Assembly: GCA_003993805.1 (NCBI GenBank)
Contig: RSEF01000031.1
Coordinates: 26,266,465 to 26,330,464, forward strand
DNA from: Himantopus leucocephalus
Lineage: Eukaryota > Chordata > Aves > Charadriiformes > Recurvirostridae
DNA length: 64,000 bases
Direction of reading: 5' to 3'
The notes beneath the pieces were generated by a model. That model was not told where the DNA came from and made no database searches. It worked only from the letters and a program-made list of their open reading frames with translations. Every line of letters begins with the position of its first letter. The first letter of the stretch is position 1. Position numbers and translations under genes: made by a program. This document shows positions 12,601 through 27,600 of the stretch, one piece after another.

Positions 12601-15600
12601 TAGTTTGTTGTCTCAAAGTCAGGGCACTCACTGCCACACTGAGGAATGCCTGAACTGCCGTTCATTATGGAACTTGTGGAAAAGTTGAGGTGAGAAGAAA
12701 ACTACCCTCTTGGCACTAGTCTGTGCCCAGTTTGACATACAGGCCTTGTTTTGAGCACTCTGCAGTATTTTCTTCAGGGCTAGACAATGGATAGACCATG
12801 AGAGACTCATAAAAATGTCTCACTCCCTCCTTCAAAGGGCACTTGTGTTTACCCAATTCACTGGAATTCATCCAGGCATTAATTATCACATGCTGAGCAC
12901 CCACTTATTCCCAAACACTTTAATTAAAAAGTTCTAAGTGCCTACAAAGCAAGTTTAATATCTAAAGATTAGTGGCAAATACTTTATGTAAATAGAAATT
13001 AAAGAAAGGAAAAGTGTGTGTATGTGATGTGAAATCATAGGATACTAGTCTTTTAATTTTTGACATTTCTCTAGAAGAACAATCTGTATCCAGAACAACT
13101 GTCCAAGCTCGTGACAGCAACAACGGAAACTGATGTGCTATGGAAAGAGCACTGTTCCTGGAACTGTAAGCCAGATTAGATTCAACCTGGGGTATTTGAT
13201 TTTTACCACAGGACAAATCAGAGATGCTACAATAAAATGAGCTTGTTATATAGGTATGAGATGATCAAATAAAATGCACTCATTATACAGCTGTGCTCTA
13301 ATGAACAACTGTTTGTGTTTCATATTGTTGTCATCAGCGTGATGACTTAAAGATAAAAGGGGGGCGATATAGCCTTACTTAATTCCCTAGACTGAAAGTA
13401 CAGGATGCAACATTCCTACATAATTATAGCATACACAAATGGACAATAAATTCAGGATGGTCTCATGTCTATTACAATTTATTTTAATGAGCAAGAGCCC
13501 ATACAAGGTCAGATAATGGAACTCTAATGACATTTCACTTTTGTGAACAGGATTGGATTTATCATTTTGATGTATGAAAAGCGAAGATAAAATCCCAGCA
13601 GACAGACAAAAGACAAGTGGCCTTAAGCATTTATGTCTTTGTAGGCTGCTGCTTCCTGTTTGAAGAAGTGAAAATTTAAGGTGACACCCGTTTCAAAAAT
13701 GCCAGGTAGGACTCCTAATGCACTGAAGGGGTGTCAGTCTACTAGCCGTAATAAGCCATTATGATATTTTCTGGCATATATTATGGAGATCTACTACATC
13801 TTAGAATATTTAGATAAATTAAACTCTCTTACCTTGAATCGGCTGTAGTACTTGGGTGCTTTAGACTGCTCTGTTTCTTCTGATTCTGCGCACTGTGACG
13901 TCTGCTCTAATTGCTTGACTTCTTCAGCCGATTCTGGACCAGGTTTTGCTTCAACGACAGACTGCAAAATTGTCTCCAGAGCATCAATCTGAACAATCAC
14001 GTTTGTCATTGTTAGCATAAACAGTTTGGAAATACAATCTGAGCAACACTGCTGTCACATGTACAAACAACTTTGGGAATTACCATGTACTCTGAGGTGA
14101 CTTGTGTGTATGATAAAAAGAAAACCAAATTCTAAAGGGAAATGGGACTTACTGTACTTGGGACCTCTGAGGTTGGACATTAAATCCCTGCAACAGAACT
14201 CCACCACCCTCTGGCAACAGTAAAACTCCCTGTGACTCAGATGTTGACTGGTATTTGCAGATCTGTCAGGCATTAGGCTAATGTCTCCTCTTGGCCTGAT
14301 ATCCAGCCATAAATACTAACGCTAAATGGCAGTCACAGTGATAACAGCACCAGCATGATACACAATCACAGATACACCTAAATAAGACATTACTATGGAA
14401 TGTTTGAACAATATAATCTTTAATAGATGATCTCAATACCTCTTTGGCGTAAAGCAGCAGGGAAATTACCTGTTCAGCAACATGAACATTCATTCCTATA
14501 ATTAGTTTGATAATTTATTAGGAAAAATGGAAATGTAGGCATATAATATATTGGTACGGGTATATTTTTAATCTGTGACACCTCTGTTATCTTCATGCTT
14601 TTGTCTTTCGAGGCAGTAAGAGGAGCACCCTCTCCTAATCGAACTGCAGTTGTATCAAAAGAATGCATTAGCTTCACTAAGGGACTTGGTAAATTACTTC
14701 TGTATGTATTATTGATACAAAAGATGGAACCGCTATATGGATGCTGCTGCTGTACTGGAAATTATTAAATGATCACCATAACTGGAATTATTGGATGCAG
14801 GTTGCCTGCATTTTAAAGTTCAGCTTTTACAAATGAAAGAGCTGTTATCCTTCCATGAATCCTAATTCTGAATGTTTATCAGTAGGATGAAATAACTCTG
14901 TGTAACCTTTGAATCTGTGATGCTTTCTCCAGGCAAAAGGGATCTGAATACTTAACAGTTTCATTTTCCTAGCATAAGTATATAATGCTAAAGGAATAAA
15001 AATTAGGCTTATTTGAAATAACATTCTTGACACTGAAATGTAATCTTTAAACTAGCAGTACCAAAACGGGATGAAATAAGCAATGAAATAATAACTATGT
15101 GCTTGGAAATACATACACTCATTTAGAGAATTTCTGAGACAATCGAAAAAAGCAAAAACTGTCCTGGTTGTTCACAGTTAAACAAAATAGCACCGTACTA
15201 AGACAGTATTTCTGTTATGTTGTTAAGATAGTAATGGCAGAGAGAAAAGAGTCACCCTTCTAGTCAGAAATGAATGGAAGCTTAAAGCCTGAAAGAAAAT
15301 TGACTGATAATGCTTGGGCAAATTACTTGAAAATGTTTACACCAAATTGCACAGTTAAAAAAGTTCATTTGAAAACTTCCCTTTTAGATAATGAAATTTA
15401 TGCAGCCAGAAAATAATAATACATTTTGGGAAAGAACCAAGTTCACAAAACCAGGGTCATGTCTTTCTCAAGTAACTCTGACTGTGCAAGACATGCAAGG
15501 ACAATGATTTATAACACAGCCTGTACTTCTCAGTGCTATGATATGGATTTACGAGAATTGCATAATGGTCAACCCAGCCCTGTCCACGAGAGGTCCACGA

Positions 15601-18600
15601 TACTACAGGAAGAAAGGGTTTATGATACTTGAGGTTGTTTCCATCATATCTGCTGCTGAATTCAGTGGAAGCTGACTGACCCCAATATTGATCTGGTCAG
15701 TGTGCTTAGTCCTTCACTCTTAGGAATACTGCATTTTTGTTGGAAATAGTAATTAAAAATATTTTGTATGCATTTCAATAGTAAAATCTTAGTGAGCATT
15801 TAGGTAGAAAAGGCCATAGGATGCAAATCAATACACTGTAACAACTTTACACTAGATAAGGATATGAACAAACATATCTTCCGTTCTGCACTGGGGTCAC
15901 AAAAATGTATTAGAGAAAAATTATTTTGATAATAACAAACCATCCAGGCCTGTTCTTCATCCTCAGCTTGGTGAAACTTTTGTGACTTGCACTATTGTTT
16001 ATATACTGCTACCTAAAATCCAAATGAGGACAAGTATCTCTTCACGGGAGCTTCTGTGTCGCTGTCATGGTTACTGCTTCTACTGCTGGATTTCTACAGA
16101 GACACTTGCAGCATTAGTAAGTAACAACCTCATTTTATAAATTCTTGGTTCTTCACTGAACAAAGTAAAAAGTGTCTCTGTAAAGAAAGCATTGCTAGAT
16201 ATTACTAGCGTTTACTACTTTTACAGTATCAGTACACAGAAGGATGGGATCTTCTATGGACCTGTTGTACCACAGCCTTGTTTCAACACTAGGATATTCA
16301 CCTACAACCCAGAGGAAGCTGAGGAGTTCCTTAATTTGTCTAGGGTTAAGCAGAAAAAAAAAAGTCACAAGCATATTAGGCTGAGTTCTTCAGACTTGGA
16401 GTAAGGAAGAAAACCCCAAAACCACACACCCCAAGAGGTAACATAAAATGGCGAGAAGTTGCAGATGTGACACTTCCTTCCTCGCACTGTCCAGTATTAC
16501 ATAGAGCTGCTTCTGAGCCTGGAGCAATAGATAGGAGAACCTGCTAAGCAGTGTCCTAGCCATCGTCTGTCAAGGGAAATGCAGAAATGGCAAGCCTAGT
16601 AGTGATGCTAGCAAAAGGGAGACTGCCATCACCAGGCACACCTTCAGGAAAGAGTACCAAGAGGAGGAGGTCAGACCTCAGTGCTGTTTCTATGCTCCAG
16701 CCCATGTGGTTTCCTGTTACTTCTCCTAAGGTTTCTGATTCCAGGATCAGCCAGATGCCTCACAGCAGTCCTACGCCCCAAATCCCTTATTGCTTACCTC
16801 ACAAATGGACCAAACTATCCATCCTCCCCAACTGAGGGCACTACAACCCTTCTAGAAATCACTCTGTACTGGTTTTGGACCAGTATCACTCAGGACAATA
16901 TAACCTCAGAGGGTGCAGAATACATGGAATTAGCCAGGAGAGGAGCAAGATATGATACTTCATCCTGACTGCTAAGAAGTACATCTCTCAGTGCATTCAA
17001 AAGCTTGGGAAACGAAGTTGTCTTCCCATCCCCACAGACATGTGCTTCCTTGACACATACTCGGGTGTCTCTATAGGGAGGGGAAGGTTTAGGAAACATA
17101 CTTAAATGGTTTATGGCAATAACAGACACTCATTCCCAAGGACATGCCAGTAGACATCATCACTGGCTCATCAACTGAAACAGTTGTTCTCTTGTAAACA
17201 TTACTACTTCTCCTGTCTTTCAAAGACCCCTGAAGTATTGCTGGGACTCTTCTCATTAGCAAGGCACAGAATTCCCAGGTTTTACTGGAGTTTGGCTTGT
17301 ATGAAATTACCTCTGTTCAGTGGGTTACAGCCTTCATACTTACAGCTTCTTTGCAGATTTTGCTGTCCCCTGACAATGAAGCCACGTTCTCCATCACTTG
17401 CAAAGCTCTATTCAAATACCCAGGTGTCCACATCAGTGGCATTAGATTGTACACGGCTCTTAGCCCTTTATTCAACTCCACTTTCCCTGTGATAAAAAAA
17501 TACTTTAGTGTTAGTACTTCAACACTTGAGCCTTAATGGAATCCATGTGGGTTGGCTCTGTTTTTCAGAAGTGACAGCAAATGCTTGGCTTCTGTGGTAA
17601 AAACAACACACTCTTCCACAAAGCTTCTCTGACAGAACTGCTAATACCTTATTTTATTAAGGTGCCTTCTTTTTGCCCAACTTCATGAGCATTCCATGTT
17701 TGTGTCTGGTTCCTCCCCATTCCCCCTCCTGCCTCGCCTAGAAATTTTGTCCAGATGGAGAAGAGGAGAAGTGCTGAGGTTTTCTGGTTGTCTGGCAGTT
17801 GTAACAGCAGCTCTGAGCAAGATGTCTGAAGATCTCCGACAAATGTCTCCTTAGCCTTCAGGGACTGACTGCGCAGCATGTGTACACTAAATCTCAGGCT
17901 CTGTATTCACCTCTGTGGCCTTTAAGGTCTACTCACACATATGTCATGGTACAGTATTTACAGCACACGCTGTGGATAACTATACAGCTTAGTACCCCTG
18001 TTTCTGCTGGAGCTTCCTGAGAGGAAATATGAGACACCTGCCAAAATGAAATTTTGGTTCTTGATTTAGGACATGCTGTGCAACAAGGTCTTCACTGACT
18101 TTAGCAGGACCTGTGATGCACAGCACCACTGAGAATGTGGCTTTTGTTCTGACGGTAATTACTAGAGAACACAAAACTCCTACATAATAGACAAAATGTG
18201 CATCATGTTGGAGTTGGCGACTAGTAATTTACAATGACTGTCACTCTAAGGTTTTGATTTTGTCATTGTCAAAGTAACAAATACCACCTCAGTGTAGCTT
18301 AGGAGAGTTGTATCCAAGCTCTCAATCTAATTTGCACTCTGGCTATAATGACACAAAACTATGAAACACACCTTACTCTTCTTTCCAGGGAAGAGAACAG
18401 TTTAGAAAAACCAAGATAATAAGTACACAGACAAAGCTTATGGACTATGGCTAAGTTAAAACCACTGAGGTGCTCGAGGCCACTCTTTCACTCTCTCAGA
18501 GGTCTGTTCCATTAGTGTTGGCAAGACTGTGGAATATGTGACATAACAGTAAATAGCTTTTGATCTTCTGAATGTCAATGTCATGGAACAAGTACTACTA

Positions 18601-21600
18601 CTCACAGACAACAGTGAAGTGCATTTTTGAAATACAGCCACTACTCAAGCAATCTATATGACATAAAAAACACCCCAAACTGAATGCCAATGGGACAGCA
18701 AAGTCCCTATTTGTAGCAATATCTCAACTGGACAACAAACTACAGGTCTATGGAAAATCTTGCTTTCAAATTAATTATCACATTTATCCCCTATTTGACT
18801 GAAAATGAATTTTTTGTCTTACAGTAATGATAAATATGAGTCAGTATCCTAACTCTGCCACTACACATCATATTTGGAGGCCACATTTTAAAGATAAGCC
18901 CACTTTTTATTACCCTCAATAAATTCTAGAATAAAATATAATGCAGTACTGGAATGACTGCATAACCATAAATTTTAAATTAATTAATTACTTTCAAGTA
19001 AATAATCATTTTGTAGAGAAGGACAAAACCCATCTGCACTATATTCCTCTAAAGGTTAGAGGAAATTCAAGAACAACTTACCCCATTCCCCTTCCCTCCA
19101 ATTCTGGATATACTCTGATCTAACTGCTCTTTAATAATATAGCATTAGCAGTGAAGACTCCTTAACAGATACAGGATAAAGGCACTGCTATCTGCTGTTC
19201 ACAACAGAAACATTAACTTTACAGTGAGTAGTAAATATTCTAAACATACTGTTTTTCAGGCTATGCTCTCTGAAGTTGTTGAGGTTTAAGGATTATTTTA
19301 AGAAGCTTGCTAACTAGAAAAACAGTCTATTGTCTATAACCTTAAATTTGTGTTATGGAACTCTGTACTTTTGGGGTTTTTTTTAAATTTGTTGGTCCAC
19401 AAACAAACCAAGATTACTGTTCTTTAAGAACATCATCTTTCTTTCACCTGCCAATCCAAACCTGCAGGGAGCCCCAAAAGGGATTCTGAAGCTGTCTGAT
19501 AAAGGACATACCATTCAAATCAGTACTACCCTCCAGGCTTACAAAACAGATTCAGTCTTAAATTCAGTCTGAAATTGTTCCTTCCACTATTTCTGCCTTT
19601 TCTTTTCTTAGCCTTCTCCTTGATTACATTTTAGTAAAGAAAAGACGCCAGTTTAATTCAGCCACTAAAGACAAGAGGGAAAAGATGACTGTGAGGGAGA
19701 TAAAACTTACCAAGGAATGCATAGCCATACAGCTGGGAGCTAAACCCCACAGTGCTTGTTTGCTTTAGACCCGTAAGCACTAGCGATGCTCCAAGATTCT
19801 TCTCCTCTTCCCACTGCAAATAATGTAAACTAAGTAAGTGTTCCTTGACAAACACAAATATAAAATGGCAGCAGCCAAAGACAGAACACGTGGCTTTCAT
19901 CAGATGTCTTAGCAATGAAGTACAGAAGCATTAAACATATCTACTGTTCAGAGTTACAGTATGCATATCCTGAGAAACAGTACACATCATACTGAGGAAC
20001 ACCTCTCTTTTCAGAAGACAGTAAAAGGTGAGTGGTTGAGATTTTGCATGGAAGTCAATCAGTGCATTTTCTTCAGGACAGAGCGTTACACTGATTTACA
20101 TTGGCCAAGCTCTGTCCCTGTCCTTGATGTCCTACCACTTGCTTCAGGCTAACACTGCTGAAGAAAAAAATTACACGGCTTCTGTATTAGAGCAGCTTTT
20201 TCTTTTAAGTATGTGGTAAGATACATGCTTCACTATCCCTTGCTAGAATAAGAAAATGCTGAGAGAGGAATATGTTGCTAATGGCTGCTCTGAGTCCAAA
20301 ATCTGCACTGTGCAAAGAACATATGCAACTCACCAAGACCACTGTACACCTCAGGTTTAAAAATACAGCTGTCTCTCCAGCTAGAGAGGAGTACCAGCTG
20401 TCTGAGCAAGATCACCACTGACGGCTAAAGAAGGGCGCCCGATCAGTAAGTACATTAAAACCACAAGAGCAGTGTGAATTTTATTTTACTATGGGATAGC
20501 ACACTACATTTTCAAGACCAGAGAAGCACAAACATCGAGGATAAATGTCTCTTTACTGCAAGTGACAGGAGCTGAACAACTCCCATTGCTAAAAAAATGA
20601 GGAAAACGAAGCTATAAAAGGCAACAGATTGGAGGAAGGCTGACTCTCTAACACATGGTTTTTGTAGCAGGGTACTTCAGTTTCTTGTTTATTACCTTAT
20701 GACCTGAAACAAATATCCCTGGAGAAAGGAAGAAGCCTTCTGAAAAAATTCCCTGAGGTACACTGAGTCTTAAAAAGCCCAAAGGTACGACCTTCTAGTT
20801 TAATGCATTATTCAGGGAAGTCTTTTCAGGCTATGGCATTTTTTTTGAGTCTCCATTTGGGTGCTACAAGAATTTGCGTGTTATCATCTGACACAAAATA
20901 CCATCACCTGACAGTCAGGCAAGGTATTTGCCTGACCCAGAAAAGGGATACAAGGAGATAGGGCTGTTTCATGCTGAATTCAGCACTCCAGCTGACTGTT
21001 ACAGGAAAACCAGATGCAACTGGAAAAACAGGGCTTTTAGCAGTTAGGTTCTTTCGGGAGCTAGCCTGTTTCGCTCCAAGAGCTGGAGGAACTGCAAGAA
21101 CTTAACGTTAACACCTTTGCAGTGGAAGGTAGCAGTCATACTGATTGTTCGCAGCAGTCAAGGAGGAAACTCCCTGGGGAGAGTCAAGACCAGTCAGGCT
21201 TTCAGTGGTGTCTACAACAGAAGAAAAATTGAAGCTACCACCACTGCTATACACTAAGGGCTAACATAGTCAGATTGCCCAAGATTCTGCTCTCGTAGTG
21301 AAAATACATTTTCATCAGGCTGCTGGACCCTAAGATACAGCCAAGGGCCTGTCTGCAACAGGACACTGGCTGACCTGTTTCACATCTTGGGAAAAGGGAA
21401 TGGGAATTTCAGGAGCAGCTTAGCAGATCTCATAACTGTCTACCCCCACCTCTTAAATTCAAACCGATAAAATTGATACTGGGTATTATGAGTTGTTGAA
21501 TGGTACTCTGTATGGTGTATACACATAAAAATATGGCTTACTGCTGTCTTTGGATGGGGTTACTTCAAAATGCGTATTAAATAAGTCACAACTATATAAA

Positions 21601-24600
21601 TATGCTTGCCTTAAATGTATCATATGTCCACACCACCCTTGCTTGCATATTCAGCTTTCATGAAATGCTACTCATATTGACAAGTGCTTGTCTTCGCAGT
21701 GAGGATACATACACATGGACAAATACATGGGGAAAATGAGATTTTGGTTCCTCTGCTTTTCATATTCAAGTGATCGAGTATACTTGACTTCTGGGGAATG
21801 AAGGAGAATACAGAACAGAGCAAACGCACATCTGTTTTCTATAGTAAAAACTGAAATTACAACCCAATTGAGTAAAACCTTAAGGCACCTGTAATATACA
21901 TTTCAGAAGATGCTTCATGTAAGACAAATGGAGGTTTCAAGCATTTTCCTTACGGATGACAACATACTGTTGATGGCTTGTGCCAAACTACATGAAAAGT
22001 AGCTGCCTAAAGTGATGGACTCAGCCCTTTGCTCATACCTAATTGAGCCCCTTCTGCAAAGGTAGAATAATGCCACTTTCAAGAGCCTAAACTGTCATGT
22101 TGGTCTTAAGCAAGCAAGATGTCAATAAGAAACCCCTAATCCTTGAAGCCAGGAGAGAGATAATGAATTAAGTTTTTAAACAAATACACACTAGAAACAA
22201 TACACACAAAGCTAAATGGGATAGTAAAAATCCTAGTGAAAATGCTTTATAATTCTGCAAAATCACCGCTACCAAGCTCTAACGGTGAGCAATACTCACC
22301 CTAACAGGGTCCTATACCATAGGTGACACAGGATTTTTGTGTTAACTGATAGGAACCTATTTGAACTGAACTGAAATGTCATTTCATAACTTTCCAATGT
22401 GTATACATTACATTTTAAAATCCCAACCCATCTTCCCTTTCAGAGAAAGGAACAAAAGGGGTGACAAGTTATCTGATGGCTTTCATATTTTGTTGTTTCT
22501 TTTTTTTTCCCCTTTCTTCTGCAGTTGTAAAAATATAAAAAAAAAAAAAGGGACTATTTATGTTTTCCAGGTAAACTTAGGAAAAATAAAATATATTCAA
22601 GATTGCATGCACAACTGACTGCACCATGACACTTAGAAACAGAGGCTTTGTGTATAATTTTGAATGTGGTCAGCTTACCGTATGTTCAGACTTGGTTGCC
22701 AGATACTGGTATAAAACATAGAGAGAAAGAAGCTGTGTTGAGAATTCATCGAAACTTTCTTGCAGCATGATCTCTGTTACTACTGACATAGCATCTATGG
22801 AGGAAAACAATATACGTAATCAGCAAGTGCAAATTTACACAGCTTCCTTTCACAGCCACTCATGTTCACTGATACTTCATTGCTCTAGTATGTTTTGAAG
22901 TAGTTAGGGAGAATATTAAAGATTTTTTATGACTAGTAGTATAGACTGAGTCTTACTCGCTTGGGTTATGCAAACACACAGTGAGAAGGACGAATGGCTT
23001 GAATAGTGTGAGACCACAGCAAAGGAGCTTTCCAAACTCATCTTAGCTCTACACTCTTCAATTGTCTCTTCTTTGCTCAGCCCTTCAATCATTAACATTT
23101 TAAAAAAAATCTCTAAAAACGCTAAAAATGACTTCTTTGTTCTTGTGTTTAGATTACAAGTAAGAGTAGACTGGCTTAAATTCACTGCCCTAAAGGTGAC
23201 AGGAGAGTACAATGGAGCAGAAACGTCACAGATCACCCCACAACGCTCACTGTATTCAGCAAACAGTGCTCTGGAGGAGCTCCACAGGGAGTTCCAGTGA
23301 TACTCCCTGTCAGGAAGGACAGTTTGTTAAACAAAATGCCTTGAGCCTGTCACAGAAAATAAATATGGATGGAATGAGGGGGAATTCACAGACAGGGGAA
23401 CTCTCAAAATAAAATAAAATAAATATATGTGTTAATTTGCCATTTAGCAAAACCTGCATGATAAAAGCTACAGACAAGTCCAGCAATTCTATTACCCCTT
23501 TCAGTTATTTGTATTATAAGAGGCTTATGCAAAGAAAAGCTCATTGCAAGTCTACAGTACCAGAAAACCTGCAGTGAAATGAAAAACTTAAATATTTGTC
23601 ATCAAATATGAGAGGATAATTCATCTCAACACTGAAACAGTCAATAGTGAAAGACAGGCACCTCAACATGGCAACTCAGCATAGCTGGCTCTCTCCAGTA
23701 ACAGAAAGTCTAGGCAAACAGCGTAGATATGTAGCTTTTTGAACAGCTAAATGTCAGTAAGATGAACTCTACCAACATGCATTTTGATTCTTATTACAAT
23801 CTAATTGTCACCAAGAACTCCTATGATGTTGTTAGCATGTAAATCAGCCTTGTAGAAACTGGAGAAGTTGGTTTACATTTGGAAAGCAATTAATCACAGT
23901 AGGAACTGTGAATTGCATGTGTTTCAAAATTATATAATAAAACCCCAACAGAAATGAGATATAAACATGCAGCAAAGCAGTTTAAAGGAAGCAGAAGGCA
24001 TGCTTTTAAGGTGACTTCAGAGAAAAAATGGCTAGAAGTTTTTAATTCAAAGAAAGGCTCCGCAGATTTAACAGCATACACCTAAGGATGCAGAATTGGT
24101 ACATATTTTCTTACCTTCATATTTCTTCTGCTTTATAAAACAATCCAATAAAATATTGAATGTAAAATTATCTGGGAAAATTCCATACTGAACCTGAAGA
24201 GAAGAAGGGAAAAAAAAGCAGTGTGAAAATCTGGTGTTCAAATCTTCCCAAGCATAGTGCTGCAGGTATCAGAAAGATATTGCACACTGCTGCAATGTGA
24301 CAGTCAAGCAACACAAGGAGATTAGCAAGGCTCCTGTGATGTGGGGCTTCTAGCTTTTGATGCACTGGATTTCTTTTGGCATTTTATCTGAGCCTTTGGG
24401 ATGAAGAGGGGCATTGACTATCAGGTTTGTATGCCTCCCCTGCATCTAGCATGTTTTGGACACCAACACTGTTTAAAAACAAAAAGCTTCCTGGGAAAGA
24501 AGAGGAAATAAAAGCTGTAAAGAGCTTAGCTAAAATTCAAGTGCAACATTAATTTTCGGTATGACAAAGAAATATCTGAACTTAAAACCACAGTATTAAA

Positions 24601-27600
24601 ACCACAGGACATGGCTGCAAGAGAAATTCAAGTAAGCCACACTTGTCTCAAAAAGCTGATCAAATATATTCATGGCTTTTCCTTGTAAAAACTTACCTTA
24701 TTTTTTAATGTGTATAAGGCTTTGTCTTGTGCACCATACTTTAAGCACTGTCTGATCCAGCTGTGGATGGTCCAGTCTCTCAAGTACCAGCAATTTGGAC
24801 TATGCCGAAACCTAAAGGATGATAAACGGTCCAGGTGACAATATGACTCTTTGTAATCACAGAAAGAAATTCTGTAATCAACAAACTATGGGTTTCAGAA
24901 CACCAGCCTGCCTTTCATGATCTCAAGTATAAATGTGTCTGTATTCGACTTTGCAGTCAATCATTGATCTCCTAACAGCTCCAGCTAGCCCATTCAAGTA
25001 AGAGAAACAAAACTTTGATACACTTTAACAGTGTATACCAAGGGGGAATCTAACCTTTTCACAAACGCGTAATATTTTAAACTTCTCAATTTCTAGAAAG
25101 CCTACTGCTTTTCCCCTGAAAAGATGAATACCATAAAATAATAGCTTGATATATTAATGAAGGCCAACTGAGACTGCTATAAACACTGTCATACTTTTTA
25201 ACCTTGTCCTTCTCATTGTATAACATTGTATTGTTGCTGGTCTCCTCAAGGAGCAATGCTGCTCCATGACTGATGACATCAGCAAGTATCAGAATTACAT
25301 CAAAATACAGCTGGGTCTGAACCTTTGGAGCTTGTGCAATCTGGTGTCTTCCACCCTCTCTAACTCATGCCTCACTTTCAACCACTTACGACTTCACTGT
25401 GCCTCAGCACAGGCCATCCCTGGGATGCTGCCTGCTTCATTTGCGTTTAGAAATGCTTCATCAGTGAGGCATGCCCCATGCAAGGGGAAACTGCCGGAGA
25501 CCCCTCCCCTGCCCCCCTCCACCAGCTGCCTTGTTCTCCGTGGACATTTCTTTAACCTGTTCTGAGACACCTCACGCTGTGGCTTCAGCAGCCTATGCAG
25601 GCAACCCACCCCAGCGCTCAACCAATTGGTAAAATTGAATACTTTTAAGTTCAGCTTCTTTTATTTCAGCCTTATTCAGACATACACACTTTGTTCTGTA
25701 TTTGGAGAAGTGGTGACAAAAAGCATATGCAGCTTTACCTTTGGCAAAGACTCAAAAACCAATTAAGAGTCCAGTGGTAGGAGCTGCTGCATTGGTCCTG
25801 GGCTGAATTTCACACACCAGCGTGGTGAGATCCACGCAACGTTCCTCAATTCAAAACGTATGCATGAAAAAATGGGCTCAGCAATCAACACAGAAGCCAC
25901 GGCCCCTTCCTGTCAAAAACACTGATGACAGAGCTGGGATCATGGGCAGATGCTTGCAGCCTCAAGCCAAGCTGCAGCACCATTTAGAGGCAGGGTTGGC
26001 TCTTCCATCTGAGTGAGCATGCTTTCCAGAACATTACTCAGATTAACGTGCCCACCAACTCTCCTTCCCCCTCAGTGAATCTCTGCATATAGCATCCCGC
26101 GGCTGAGGGCTACACAGATGACCAAGCCTGGAAGTCCTGGAGCTTGGAGAGCTTTCAGAATGCAGAAGGCATCCGCGCCAAAAGCAGAGCTAAACAACCA
26201 CACAAAGTCTAAATATACGGTTTTGTAAGTGGGACATGAAATCTCTCCATTAAGTTAGAATTTAACAGAAAAAGAAAAGCATGTTTTCAATATTAAATTA
26301 CAAACATCCATTTTGTTGCTCTAATTGCTTTCCATTTTTTCCCTCTGGAGTTCAAACACTGGGAACAGCAAGAACATATATTTGCTTTCATTAAAGTCCT
26401 GTTTCAATAATGCTTACAGGAAACATCAATTACAGGCATTTGGATTTAATCATATTTTGATGAAACAATTATCTAATTGCTACAGACTGTTTCACCAGCC
26501 ATTTAAGACGGGTCAGAGTGCAACACCAACACCCAGCAATAAAGCTGCCAGCATCTTTTGAAGCTGCTTCATGAAATGGTTAATACTGTTTCACAAGTGG
26601 AAAACAACAGACTTTTCTTATGACACTGATGCTCTCAAAGACTTAGGCCCTTCTTTTGATACAATCTTTGGCATCCTTCCTACTAATCAGTTACACAGGA
26701 GGGAAGCAAAAATTTAAAACAAAAACAAAACCAAAGGTTTTAATGGGTTTGAATATTCACCTTTTTGCAGAGCTGTATTTATTCTCTTGAGTACACACAC
26801 TACAGTGAGAGAGAGAGCACTCCAATACCTCCTGCACCTTGGGAATGCTACAGCCTACTGTAACAGTGAAATGCTTCTAGATTTCAAATTCAGATTGCAC
26901 TTGGACAGTAAAAGGCCTAACAGGGATACAATGTGGTCTAGAAACAGGATGAAACTGATCCTCAATCAATACAAGTTTCTGGAATCGATATTAACAAAAT
27001 TCAGAGGCATGTCATAAAACTATTTTTAAAAAAATCTTCACATGAGCTTTGTAGGGCTGGGACTGATTTGAGTATGTGTGTATGGACAACCACAGGATCT
27101 ATCAGATATAATTACTGTACATTACTATTAAGATCTTTACGCTCGGACCAGGTCTCCAGTGTGCCAGGTACTATGCAAATAAAAAGCAAATAGCTTCTCA
27201 GTCAAAGAATTTTCTAGTTAATTCTAATAATTAATTACAAAACAGTTGCCTGGGAATGGGACTGGTGCCAAAATTGTTCTGTCTCCATGTCAACAGTAAT
27301 GCAATGCATATGCTTGTACACAATCCCTCAACACTACACATTTCCATTAATCCATGATGTTGAAGAAGGAGAATTGGAAGTGAAAGGGAAACAGGTATGC
27401 TCCAATCTTTGTTTCTGATCCACATAATGCTGGGATGAGCTCTGTCTCTATTCTACTAGCTGAGAAGAGAAGCCAACAGATTATCTGCTTTTACAACTAA
27501 CCTAGACAAACTAACCAAATGTTGTCGCAGGCATTTTTATTTGAAACGGAATCAGAGAAAAGAGGAGATCGCTGGTCATTTCGACAAGCATTAACATCTT

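Noticed and set aside
14055..14273. Minus-strand frame with a GGATTTAATGTCCAACCTC segment between a possible acceptor and a GTAAGT donor
   Set aside because: The possible exon is only about 35 bp, matches nothing in MRPS27, and lies in intron 9 where no exon is needed.
14278..14493. Minus-strand segment with VAEQ and YAKE before GT dinucleotides, considered as the missing MRPS27 exon 9
   Set aside because: The true exon 9 was found at 17344-17486 with a full match and exact phases.
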